From NCBI GenBank assembly GCA_019187225.1, contig JABAQQ010000041.1:1-64000 (forward strand): 64,000 bases of DNA, in the 5' to 3' direction. Both the position numbers and the translations under genes were made by a program. Shown one piece after another: positions 42,681-50,388 of the stretch. This DNA comes from Saprospiraceae bacterium (GTDB taxonomy: Bacteria; Bacteroidota; Bacteroidia; Chitinophagales; Saprospiraceae). Position 1 is the first letter of the stretch, and each line of letters begins with the position of its first letter. A model generated the notes under the pieces. The model was not told where the DNA came from, did no database searches, and worked only from the letters and a program-made list of their open reading frames with translations.

Positions 42681-43154
42681 TCAGAAAGGTAACGGTTCTT
42701 TCGGCAGCTCTTCGGTTTGTTTATGCGTATCGTAAAAATCCAGCGCCACGGCGAGCATCTGGCCGCCATATCGCTCCATTTTCCCGCGCCCGAAACCTTT
42801 GATGCCTTTCATTCCGTCCAGCGTTTTCACTTTCCGGCGCACGATCTCCACCAATTGCTGATTGGTGGCGATGAGATACACCGGTCTGCCGTCGCGGTGG
42901 GCGGTTTCCCGGCGCCATTCGCGCAGGCGCTCGTACAACAGTTTCTGATTCTCGTCGAGGTCGCGGGTTTTGTCTTCGCCTTTGGCTACGATTTCGTAAT
43001 GCACCGACACCGCCCAATACGTTTTCCCTTCCTGCTGAAAAAACTGCGAGTCTAATTTGTGTACCCGTTTGTTCAGGCAAAACTCGGTGACCACTTCGTC
43101 GGGAAAACTTTCCACAACGGGGTCGAAAGGCAAGGTGAAAATGCGGAGATGCAT
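42681..43154 (-). CDS. HRDC-domain protein of the DGR operon
   Basis: The product is 157 aa from MHLRIFTLPFDPVVESFPDE (43154). The first half is an alpha/beta segment (FFQQEGKTYWAVSVHYEIVA), not otherwise recognised. The second half is an HRDC domain (about residues 75-140): LLYERLREWRRETAHRDGRP, VYLIATNQQLVEIVRRK, and MKGIKGFGRGKMERYGGQML. HRDC domains occur in RecQ helicases and RNase D and bind nucleic acid. Such small HRDC proteins are a known alternative DGR accessory. It is the first gene of an HRDC-Avd-RT-TR operon, seven bases upstream of avd. Confidence 0.85.
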   Translation of the reverse strand: MHLRIFTLPFDPVVESFPDEVVTEFCLNKRVHKLDSQFFQQEGKTYWAVSVHYEIVAKGEDKTRDLDENQKLLYERLREWRRETAHRDGRPVYLIATNQQLVEIVRRKVKTLDGMKGIKGFGRGKMERYGGQMLAVALDFYDTHKQTEELPKEPLPF

Positions 43155-43323
43155 AGGTATCTGCTTTTGAATCGAAGGGTTGTTTCCTATAAAAATCTTT
43201 GCTCTGCCCATATATACGAGGGATATATACGGTTCGGTTTTTATTGAACGGCCAAAATTTTCAATATATCGCTCCTGCGATTCTTATGATATATACGGGC
43301 TGGCGCCGCGTATATATGATGAC

Positions 43324-43349
43324 ACGGGCCATGCTGTCGCACGGCCCGT
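43324..43349 (-). other. Hairpin downstream of VR2 with GACA tetraloop
   Basis: On the minus strand ACGGGCC-G-TGC pairs with GCA-T-GGCCCGT around the loop GACA. It lies 53 bases past VR2, and its core is identical to that of the hairpin after VR1 while the outer pairs differ. Confidence 0.75.
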
Positions 43350-43385
43350 ATTTCTTTGTTTGAAAAAGGTAAAAAGGTAAAAAAG

Positions 43386-46337
43386 TCAAAGACTTACTGT
43401 CCTAGCAGGCCGGAAGCCAACGAAGCTGCTGCGGAGGACGGGCCCGTAGTAGCTACGGTAGGCGACGCGGCAGCCGTCCGCGACGCCGTCCCACGCACCG
43501 CCACGAAGGACGCGGTAGGAGCCGGATGCAGGGCCGGCGGGATTTTCTGGAGGAGATGAAGGATAATCGCCATACCAATCCCCACACCATTCCCACACGT
43601 TGCCACTCATGTCATAGATGCCCAATTCGTTCGCTTTTTTCTCAGCGACCGGATGGGTTTTGCTTTCGGCATTGTTGGAATACCACCCTACTTCATCCAG
43701 ATCATCACTGCCTGCGTATTCAAACCCTTTGCTTTGCTTACCGCCCCTGGCGGCAAACTCCCATTCGGCCTCAGTGGGCAAGCGCAAACCGTCTGCGTCT
43801 TTTCGGAGCGTTACTGTCCATTTTTGTTTATCGTAGTCGCTTTTGTTATTCGGGTCTTTTCGTGCCGTATCAATCTCGTAAACAGGTGTGTAACCGCGCC
43901 GTTCGCTGACCCAGTTGGCGTATTGAACGGCATCGTACCAATTCACATTCACGACGGGATGATTCCCTATGCGACCCCAGCCTGGTGAGGAGGGCATTTC
44001 CCGGTTGGTTGCACGGCAAAAGAGCATATACTGCCACCAGGTGACTTGGGTGCGGGCGATGTGGAAATTATCAATTGTGACACGATGGCCTTTGCTTTCG
44101 CCTTTTTCGGCGCCCATTTGGTAAGTCCCGCCTACCACCGGCACCATGTCGGGGAAGTAGCGACGCTCCAGCAATTTGAAATAGTCAGGGTCAATACTTT
44201 CTAATATCAGATGAACTTCTTTTCGGAATGGCACGCCATTCAGAGCCTCTGAACGAGTGACGGCATCTTCTAAAGAGTCCTGGTTAGTAAGTTGTCTCAA
44301 ATGATGAAGGCATGCGATGGTACTATCCTTGCTATTCAATTCGGATTCAAAAAAGGCAATCTCCATCATCAATTTTGTCAGTTCGTCTTTTCTCGTATCC
44401 AATGGCGCTGCAAACGAAGCAGATATAAGGGCGTCATTATATTGAAGTTGCAGGATACACCCCTTCGCTTGTTCACAGCGAAAGTCAACAATAGCCCGCT
44501 TTTGTTCCGCATCACGCCATCGGGCATCGGCATAGTGCGTCGCGGATTCGTCTATTGCATCGCGCAGCGCATCCGACATGATCGGCATGCCGTTTTTCCC
44601 GGCCTGAATAATTTCAAGATCAGGTTCACTAAACAGGACTCCGGTCCCCCTTCGTCCTATTTCACCTTTTTTGCTCTCCACAATACGTCTGGCTCTTTGC
44701 CCCGGCGCATCGCTTTCCGTGAAACGCCGCAGCACAGCGGGGGCGAGGGCGTCGTGGGCGAGGCGCCAATGGAGTGTTTTTGAACTGCCGGGAAATGAAG
44801 TCAACAGGTATTTATTTCCCAGTTCCAGGCAAAGGTCTTTTATCAATTGCGGTGGCAGGTGTGTATAGTTTTGAAGGAGTGTATCTTCGGTCACCACGCC
44901 TGCCGTATTTTCTTCTGTCACAAAACCGCGCAGCAAGTCAAGCGTCAGGCCGTTGGTCACTTCCTCCGGAAAGACGGCGTGCAGTTCTTCCAGTTGTTTG
45001 TCCAACAAATCGAGCATGGAAGCCCGGCGGTGTTTATCGTACAATTCCCAAGATAATAATGGTGTTTCAGCGGCATTTGCTGAAGCTTCATCCCACATCC
45101 GCCGCAGGATAAACTGCAGCAGCGGGGCAGCATTGGCCCGGCTGTCGTCGCGGCTCATCAGGTCGTGAGCAATGCGCAGTGCCAAATCTTCCTCACCGGG
45201 TGCAAAGGAAAGTCCGCGGAAGCAGTCGGCCAAATCCCGGTCTTCCAAAATACCGGCTACCGCCTCGCGAATACCCTCCTGATCGAGGACGGATAAATAA
45301 TGTCGGAGGAAGTTGATTCCGTTGGTGTTCAATAAATTTTCGACAGCAGCCCATCTGTCCTCTCTAAGGCCCAGGATGATGCGGACGTTGGGATTAACCG
45401 AAAGGGTTTTCTGAAGCAATTCCGGCAGACGTTCTGCTTCATCAGGTTGTTCAGTATATGGATTGGTATAGATTTCTTCCAGTTGGTCGAGGATCAATAG
45501 CGGCCGTAGGGGCTTTTCGGTCAACAACCAATTTATATAATTTTCCAGAATCGTCACCACTGATCCATCTCTTGTACGCCGCTGGTAATAAGGTGTCCAT
45601 TCTGCCGGTAAACGCGGTAACAAGCCGGCATGCAGCAATGACGATTTCCCGGCGCCTGACTGTCCGAAAAAGGTAATAATGCGGCTGTAATCGTTGTTCA
45701 ATTTGTTGTACAACTGACGAATATCCTTCCCTCTTCCAAAAAATATACGTGCATCTTTTTCTTCAAACCAGTTCAGACTTTTGTAAGGTATTGGTGGAAT
45801 ATGCTTTTCCCGAACAGGCAAGCCGCTTAAATAAGCATCTTCTTTTATTGGTGATTTCGATGCGATACGTGGAATCCGTTTTTCAATCTCTTTGATCAGT
45901 CCAAGCAAGTCTTCATCCCATTTCTTGCGACGGATTGGGTAATGATTTTTCCTGCTGAAAACTTCTTTCAGATTCTCCGGTAAAGCTTTCGTCGGCGGTG
46001 TTTCTGCATTTCGGAAAATGACCGGCACGATCAGTGCCTTTTCATTTTGCAGGGCAGTTTCTACTTCGAGGCGAACCATATCTTCCGTATCCAAGATGCG
46101 GAAACTGAATTTTTCCTTGCCGAGCCATTCTTCGCCACCGTACAAAATCAGAAAAACAGCAGCATTTTTTACAGATTTCAGGATGTCCGCTTTCCAATCG
46201 CTTCCCGCCTCAAGCGTATCGTGATCGAAAAAAACTACGTTTTCACCAAAATGCTCGCGCAGGGACTTTGCCATTAATATGGCTTCAGTGCCTGTGTCGG
46301 CCCGGCGGTAACTGATAAAAATGGAAGGTGTTGTCAT
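43386..46337 (-). CDS. DGR target 2: TIR domain, nSTAND1 NTPase and FGE-like variable sensor
   Basis: The product is 983 aa. Residues 1-155 are a TIR domain (SIFISYRRADTGTEAIL, then NVVFFDHDTLEAGSDWK, with MVRLEVETAL holding the likely catalytic Glu), suggesting NAD+ cleavage on activation. The nSTAND1 domain starts near residue 187 (WFEEKDARIFFGRGKD), with Walker A GQSGAGKS at 225-232 and Walker B LLILDQLEEIY. A helical middle region leads to a formylglycine-enzyme-like, C-type-lectin-fold domain from about 735 (GGTYQMGAEKGE, LPTEAEWEFAARGGK, DMSGNVWEWCGDWYG). Residues 938-978 are the variable repeat VR2. It faces target 1 across the RT cassette. Probably a TIR-STAND immune-type switch with a diversified sensor. 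Confidence 0.92.
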   Translation of the reverse strand: MTTPSIFISYRRADTGTEAILMAKSLREHFGENVVFFDHDTLEAGSDWKADILKSVKNAAVFLILYGGEEWLGKEKFSFRILDTEDMVRLEVETALQNEKALIVPVIFRNAETPPTKALPENLKEVFSRKNHYPIRRKKWDEDLLGLIKEIEKRIPRIASKSPIKEDAYLSGLPVREKHIPPIPYKSLNWFEEKDARIFFGRGKDIRQLYNKLNNDYSRIITFFGQSGAGKSSLLHAGLLPRLPAEWTPYYQRRTRDGSVVTILENYINWLLTEKPLRPLLILDQLEEIYTNPYTEQPDEAERLPELLQKTLSVNPNVRIILGLREDRWAAVENLLNTNGINFLRHYLSVLDQEGIREAVAGILEDRDLADCFRGLSFAPGEEDLALRIAHDLMSRDDSRANAAPLLQFILRRMWDEASANAAETPLLSWELYDKHRRASMLDLLDKQLEELHAVFPEEVTNGLTLDLLRGFVTEENTAGVVTEDTLLQNYTHLPPQLIKDLCLELGNKYLLTSFPGSSKTLHWRLAHDALAPAVLRRFTESDAPGQRARRIVESKKGEIGRRGTGVLFSEPDLEIIQAGKNGMPIMSDALRDAIDESATHYADARWRDAEQKRAIVDFRCEQAKGCILQLQYNDALISASFAAPLDTRKDELTKLMMEIAFFESELNSKDSTIACLHHLRQLTNQDSLEDAVTRSEALNGVPFRKEVHLILESIDPDYFKLLERRYFPDMVPVVGGTYQMGAEKGESKGHRVTIDNFHIARTQVTWWQYMLFCRATNREMPSSPGWGRIGNHPVVNVNWYDAVQYANWVSERRGYTPVYEIDTARKDPNNKSDYDKQKWTVTLRKDADGLRLPTEAEWEFAARGGKQSKGFEYAGSDDLDEVGWYSNNAESKTHPVAEKKANELGIYDMSGNVWEWCGDWYGDYPSSPPENPAGPASGSYRVLRGGAWDGVADGCRVAYRSYYGPVLRSSFVGFRPARTVSL
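43403..43525 (-). other. DGR variable repeat 2 (VR2)
   Basis: This 123-bp segment aligns to the template repeat without gaps. It differs at 18 template adenines and at one non-adenine, a C to T in the second-last base at the 3' edge. The changed codons differ largely from those in VR1, so the two repeats are independent products of the same template. Confidence 0.96.
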
Positions 46338-46424
46338 GTGGGTTTTTCAATTCGGCGGCGAAAAGTAGCGTTTTTCCAGGAAAAATGATTTCAGGGTGCG
46401 TATTTGCCGGACGATTTTCGCACA

Positions 46425-46477
46425 CCGGAAGTCCGTTCCGGCGAAACCTGCGCGGCATCGCCGGAACGGACTTCCGG
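46425..46477. repeat. Inverted pair of the CCGGAA-GTCCG-TTCCGG palindrome
   Basis: The 19-base arms 46425-46443 and 46459-46477 are exact complements, and each arm is itself palindromic. It is the same unit as at 41324-41350. It lies in the 282-base gap between the starts of target 2 and the Crp-like gene; nothing else is seen there. Confidence 0.8.
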
Positions 46478-46619
46478 CGTACATTAACCCTTTATTTGGT
46501 TAAAAAACGCCCCAAAATGCCCATTTATTTAACCCAACCAAAACAAGTTGGCCCGTAACCCTGCCCGATGGCGGATCGTCTGGTAATCATCTTTCTCATC
46601 ACCAAACCGATTTACCTCC

Positions 46620-47267
46620 GTGACCCATTCATTCTTTCAACCGCATCCCCCTTATGCTGAAGCGGGCGACCATTTCCCCGTCACCCTGGCGCAGTTGCGC
46701 CGCCAGATACAGGACATCGCGCCCGTCGGAGAACCCGATTGGGCCCTGTTTCAAAACAAAGTCAGGTGGGAGACCCAACCCAAAGGCGCCTTCCTGCTCC
46801 AGCCCGGCCAGGTATGCGATTGCCTGCGCTTTTTGCACCGGGGCGCTGTCATCTACTACGACGGCGTGGACGAAGAACTGCAACTCGAACAGGTGGGTTG
46901 GATCGCCCAGCCCGGCGAAATGGTCGTCGAGATCAGCAGTTTTTTCCAGCGCGCGCCCACGCAGGTTCACCTCAAATGCACCGTTCCCTGCGAGTTTCTG
47001 ACGCTTTCACACGCCGATTTACAGACCCTGTATTTTGAAAGCCCTGCCTGGAACACCGCGGGGCGTCGTTTGGCCGAACAATACATGCTGTTGATGGCCG
47101 AACGCACGCACTTCCATAAGTTAAACCTGGCGCAGGAGAAATACCGCTACTTCGCCGAACGTTTTCCGCAGGCGCTCCAACTGGTGTCGCAGCGTCACAT
47201 TGCCGCTTTTCTGCGCATCCGGCCGGAAACGCTGAGCCGGGTGCGGGGAAGGAAAAGGGATTTTTGA
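46620..47267 (+). CDS. Crp/Fnr-like cyclic-nucleotide-binding-domain regulator
   Basis: The product is 215 aa starting at a GTG (46620). Residues 40-130 form the double-stranded beta-helix sensor (GAFLLQPGQVCDCLRFLHRG, VGWIAQPGEMVVEISSFF). The long helix is followed by a C-terminal helix-turn-helix-like end (LVSQRHIAAFLRIRPETLSR), with the Ser-x-x-x-IAxxLxIxPxTLSR pattern typical of Bacteroidota Crp-like proteins. The ligand is unknown and the key cAMP-binding Arg is not evident. Its last codons overlap a short tandem GGATTGC repeat. The target genes are unknown. Confidence 0.8.
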   Translation: MTHSFFQPHPPYAEAGDHFPVTLAQLRRQIQDIAPVGEPDWALFQNKVRWETQPKGAFLLQPGQVCDCLRFLHRGAVIYYDGVDEELQLEQVGWIAQPGEMVVEISSFFQRAPTQVHLKCTVPCEFLTLSHADLQTLYFESPAWNTAGRRLAEQYMLLMAERTHFHKLNLAQEKYRYFAERFPQALQLVSQRHIAAFLRIRPETLSRVRGRKRDF

Positions 47268-47451
47268 TTGCGGATTGCGGATTGCGGATTTACGGGTACG
47301 GGATGGATGGTTTTCATGTTTATACGAAATGGCGCCGAAACTCGCGCATTCGTCTGGCGCATTGACCAAGAGTATGTTAGAGATTTTCATTCCTGCTGAA
47401 AACCAGGCGTCGTGAGATATAAAATCCGAAATCCGCAATTCGCAATTACTT
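47262..47451. repeat. Inverted pair of GATTGCG short tandem repeats
   Basis: The units TGATTGCGGATTGCGGATTG (47263 onward) and their complement AAATCCGCAATTCGCAATTA (to about 47450) bracket 125 bases and can form a stem. The left arm covers the stop codon of the Crp-like gene. The 352-base gap 47268-47619 also holds a run of CATTCAT-type repeats (47569-47604) and no gene. Confidence 0.65.
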
Positions 47452-47619
47452 GACCGATGTCAATTGCTTCATTGCCGCGTGTGCTTTCACCTTTGCTGCG
47501 TAAACTATTGCGGTTCAATGAGCGGGTTACTGCCAGTCACCTGATCACTTTAACCGGGTCATCATTCAACATTCATCGTTCATCGTTCATCATTCATCAT
47601 TCATAAAACTCATCCAACT

Positions 47620-48438
47620 ATGCAAAAGCAAATTTGCTCTGCCCTGCTGCTGACGGCGGGCTTCATCCTGACTTCCGTGACCGCCTGCAAAAAGGACAAC
47701 GACAATGCCGCAACCGACCCGGCCGTCGAATCGGCCACACAGGCATTGCGCAGCCAGCAACTCATCACTTCGTCGTTCGGCATTGCCCTGCGCGGCGCCG
47801 CAGAGGCCGATGGCTTAGTCAACAACGGCGCCGACGACCGCTGCGGCAGCATTACCATTTTGCCCGCCGACCCGGCCGTGTTCCCGAAAGTCATCACGGT
47901 GGATTTCGGCGCCGGCTGCACCGACAACGACGGCAAATTCAAAGCCGGCAAAGTCACGCTCACCATTGACAAAATTTGGGAAGCCGGCACCGAGATATCG
48001 CTGGAGTACGACAACTACCAGGAGGACGGCGCCCAGTTGAGCGGGAAGTTCACCTTCCAAAACCAAAGCACACAAACTGCGGGAGTTTTCACCATTCTGG
48101 CCGAAAACATCCAGGCGGCAGACGGCAACGGTTACACGCTCGCGTACGACGCGCAACAGACTTTTACCCAAACGGCCGGCCACCCGACCTGGTGGGACTG
48201 GAGCGACGATGTGTACGGCATCACCGGTACCATCAACTCGGTGTTGACCAATGGAGAAACGGTGGATTGGACGATCCAGACACCGCTGGTAAAAGCCAAC
48301 AATTGCTACTGGATCAGCGCCGGCACGGGCTTGCTCGACATCAATGGCCTGGCTGTCGGAGTGGACTACGGCGACGGCACCTGCGACAACAAAGCCACCG
48401 TGACAGTGAACGGACAGACGTACCAGATCACGCTGTAG
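47620..48438 (+). CDS. Lipoprotein of unknown function
   Basis: The product is 272 aa. The signal peptide MQKQICSALLLTAGFILTS ends in a lipobox (SVTAC), and the mature end CKKDNDN is acidic, typical of Bacteroidota surface lipoproteins. The body is rich in beta strands (ISLEYDNYQEDGAQLSGKFT, GITGTINSVLTNGETVDWTI, KATVTVNGQTYQITL) and acidic residues, with three conserved-looking cysteines (DRCGS, AGCTDN, GTCDNK). I do not recognise a named family. It is followed directly by a repeat array. Confidence 0.75.
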   Translation: MQKQICSALLLTAGFILTSVTACKKDNDNAATDPAVESATQALRSQQLITSSFGIALRGAAEADGLVNNGADDRCGSITILPADPAVFPKVITVDFGAGCTDNDGKFKAGKVTLTIDKIWEAGTEISLEYDNYQEDGAQLSGKFTFQNQSTQTAGVFTILAENIQAADGNGYTLAYDAQQTFTQTAGHPTWWDWSDDVYGITGTINSVLTNGETVDWTIQTPLVKANNCYWISAGTGLLDINGLAVGVDYGDGTCDNKATVTVNGQTYQITL

Positions 48439-48576
48439 TTGGGATATTGGGATATTGGGATATTGGGATATTGGGATATTGGGATATTGGGATATTGGGA
48501 TATTGGGATATTGGGATATTGGGATATTATTTATATAGCAAGACACCATAGAATAATATTCCAATACCCCAATATC
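48439..48576. repeat. Tandem GATATTGGG array with a short inverted partner
   Basis: Ten units of GATATTGGG run from 48439 to about 48528. A short degenerate complement (AATATTCCAATACCCCAATA, 48556-48575) follows a 25-base loop and reaches the stop codon of the convergent phosphotriesterase-family gene. Confidence 0.85.
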
Positions 48577-49624
48577 ATTTTTCCATCCTTCGCACACGGA
48601 TCGTAAAGGCTTCTTGCGGATTTTTCACCAGCAATTGTTCGATGTCGCGCGTGGTGAATCCCTGTTTTTTCAACGCCGGAATTAGCATGGTAAAGATGTT
48701 CGTATATGGTTGAAAACGGCCGCCACCGGGTTGGCCGTGCGTATACCAGCCCGCATCGTGCGAGATCAGGGTACGGTGCAGCAATCCCTGATCTTTCAGA
48801 TATACGATCTGTTGCACGTATTTTTTTAATCCGGAAGAGTCGCCGTTTTCCGGAGCAACCCAGCCGAGTCCGTCGAGCGAGATCCAGGCACCCCGGCGGG
48901 CAAGGGCAACATGTTGGGCGGAAGTGCCGCCCTGCGCGTGCGTCCATACCCAGGCATCGAGCCGGACGCCCATGCTTTCGAGAATATTGGCTTCTTGTAC
49001 GGCGGGCGCATCAGGACCGGTGTGCGCCACGATGGTCAATCCCGTGCGCAGGTGTGTCAGCGCTGCTGCCTGCACCAACTTGCGGTGCAGCGGCGACAAC
49101 ACCGAATCGCCGTCCACGCCGATCTTGATAAAACCGGGGCGGATACCGCTGTCATTCAATCCTTTCTCGTATTCCCGCACCCAGCGGCCGGCCAATTGTT
49201 CAGGCGTTTCCGTGAAGGCGTGTGCCGGCAGGTATTTATTCCGGACAGCACCGTAGTAGCCGGTATTGGTAACAATCCGAAGCCCGGTGCTGTCGGCCAG
49301 ACGCCGCAGCAGGGCAGGATTGCGCCCGAGGTAGTTAGGGGTGCATTCAAAAAAAGTTTCGACGCCGAACGCCTTCATTTCCCGCAATTTCGGCAGGGTG
49401 ACAAGAAATGCCGCAGCGTTGTCCCATAGTTCCGGCCGGATACTGTCAGCGCCGGTCCAGTCGAGAAAAACGTGTTCGTGGATCAGCGCTTTGCCCATTT
49501 GATCCGCCGGGACAATTCCACTGACGGTCATAATGGCAGGCTGCCGGGATTTTTCTCCCCTTTTCAAAGTGTGGCAACAAACCAAAAGGAGAGCGGGTGC
49601 GAGAAGTAGGGAAAAGCCTTTCAT
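48575..49624 (-). CDS. Phosphotriesterase-family metal hydrolase, probable lipoprotein
   Basis: The product is 349 aa from MKGFSLLLAPALLLVCC (49624), a signal peptide ending in a lipobox-like LVCC. The family fold is a TIM barrel with two metals. The first metal site is IHEHVFLDW (HxH), the bridging position is FIKIGVDGD (Lys), then IVAHTGP (His), WTHAQGG (His), and ISHDAGW (Asp). All expected ligands are therefore present. The family includes phosphotriesterases and lactonases; the real substrate is unknown. The gene is downstream of the ABC ATPase gene by about 60 bases in the same direction. Confidence 0.85.
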   Translation of the reverse strand: MKGFSLLLAPALLLVCCHTLKRGEKSRQPAIMTVSGIVPADQMGKALIHEHVFLDWTGADSIRPELWDNAAAFLVTLPKLREMKAFGVETFFECTPNYLGRNPALLRRLADSTGLRIVTNTGYYGAVRNKYLPAHAFTETPEQLAGRWVREYEKGLNDSGIRPGFIKIGVDGDSVLSPLHRKLVQAAALTHLRTGLTIVAHTGPDAPAVQEANILESMGVRLDAWVWTHAQGGTSAQHVALARRGAWISLDGLGWVAPENGDSSGLKKYVQQIVYLKDQGLLHRTLISHDAGWYTHGQPGGGRFQPYTNIFTMLIPALKKQGFTTRDIEQLLVKNPQEAFTIRVRRMEK

Positions 49625-49686
49625 GTCCGAAAAATAAGAAAGCATCGGCGACATGAAGGCACTATTGTCAAATCCGCTTTTCCCTG

Positions 49687-50304
49687 TCACTTGTAATCCA
49701 GGATGTTCACATGGACCGGGCAAAACGCGGCGTCGTGGGGGTCATTGGAAGCGATGACGACTAAGCGGTCGGCGGCGTATTCGGCCACCAGGGTTTTGTA
49801 CCATTCGATGCCCTGCGTGTCGAGGTTGGTGGCGGGCTCGTCGAGCAATAAAACAGGCGTATCGGAGCAGACGGCGAGCGCGAGTTTGACGCGTTGTTTC
49901 ATGCCGGAAGAAAAAAAGCGGATCTCTTTCGAGCGGGCACGGGGCAGGGCAAGCAGTTCATAGAGTTTGGAGGGCGTGAATCCCGGCGCGAGCGGTTTGA
50001 GGCTGGCGTGGAATTTAAGGGCTTCTTCGAGGGTGAGTTCTTCAATGAGTTCGATGTAGGGAGCGGCATAACTGATGCGGCGGTACACTTCGTCCGGCTC
50101 CACTTTTTTCCCCTCATTTTCAAATAAAACAGAGCCTTTCGAGGGTGACAAATGACCGGAGAGGACTTTCAGAAGGGTCGACTTGCCGGAACCATTCGGA
50201 CCCAGCACGGCGTAACGTTTACCTTCGCTGAACGTGTAATTCAGTCCCCGGAATATCCAGTCGAGGCGATAGCGTTTGCCTGCGTTTTGGAGCTGGATTA
50301 TCAT
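49687..50304 (-). CDS. ABC transporter ATP-binding protein
   Basis: The product is 205 aa from MIIQLQNAGKRYRLDW (50304); a Met six codons upstream is possible but would leave almost no leader after the -7 box. Walker A is LGPNGSGKSTLL (residues 34-45), the signature reads FFSSGMKQRVKLAL and Walker B is VLLLDEPATNLD. The length is typical of a lone ATPase subunit of the CcmA type. No permease gene is adjacent, so the partner is elsewhere. It is divergent from nothing nearby; upstream lies the helical-repeat gene in the same direction. Confidence 0.92.
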   Translation of the reverse strand: MIIQLQNAGKRYRLDWIFRGLNYTFSEGKRYAVLGPNGSGKSTLLKVLSGHLSPSKGSVLFENEGKKVEPDEVYRRISYAAPYIELIEELTLEEALKFHASLKPLAPGFTPSKLYELLALPRARSKEIRFFSSGMKQRVKLALAVCSDTPVLLLDEPATNLDTQGIEWYKTLVAEYAADRLVVIASNDPHDAAFCPVHVNILDYK

Positions 50305-50336
50305 ATATAATGCTTGATGCAAAGAGTTGAAGGTTG

Positions 50337-50344
50337 CAAAGTTA
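50337..50344 (-). promoter_or_regulatory. TAnnTTTG -7 box for the ABC ATPase gene
   Basis: TAACTTTG on the minus strand lies 32 bases upstream of the ATG at 50304. It supports that start over the earlier Met at 50322. Confidence 0.5.
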
Positions 50345-50388
50345 GCAAGTCTCAGTCGTTTGTTTTGCTAAGCATTGCAATGATTCGT

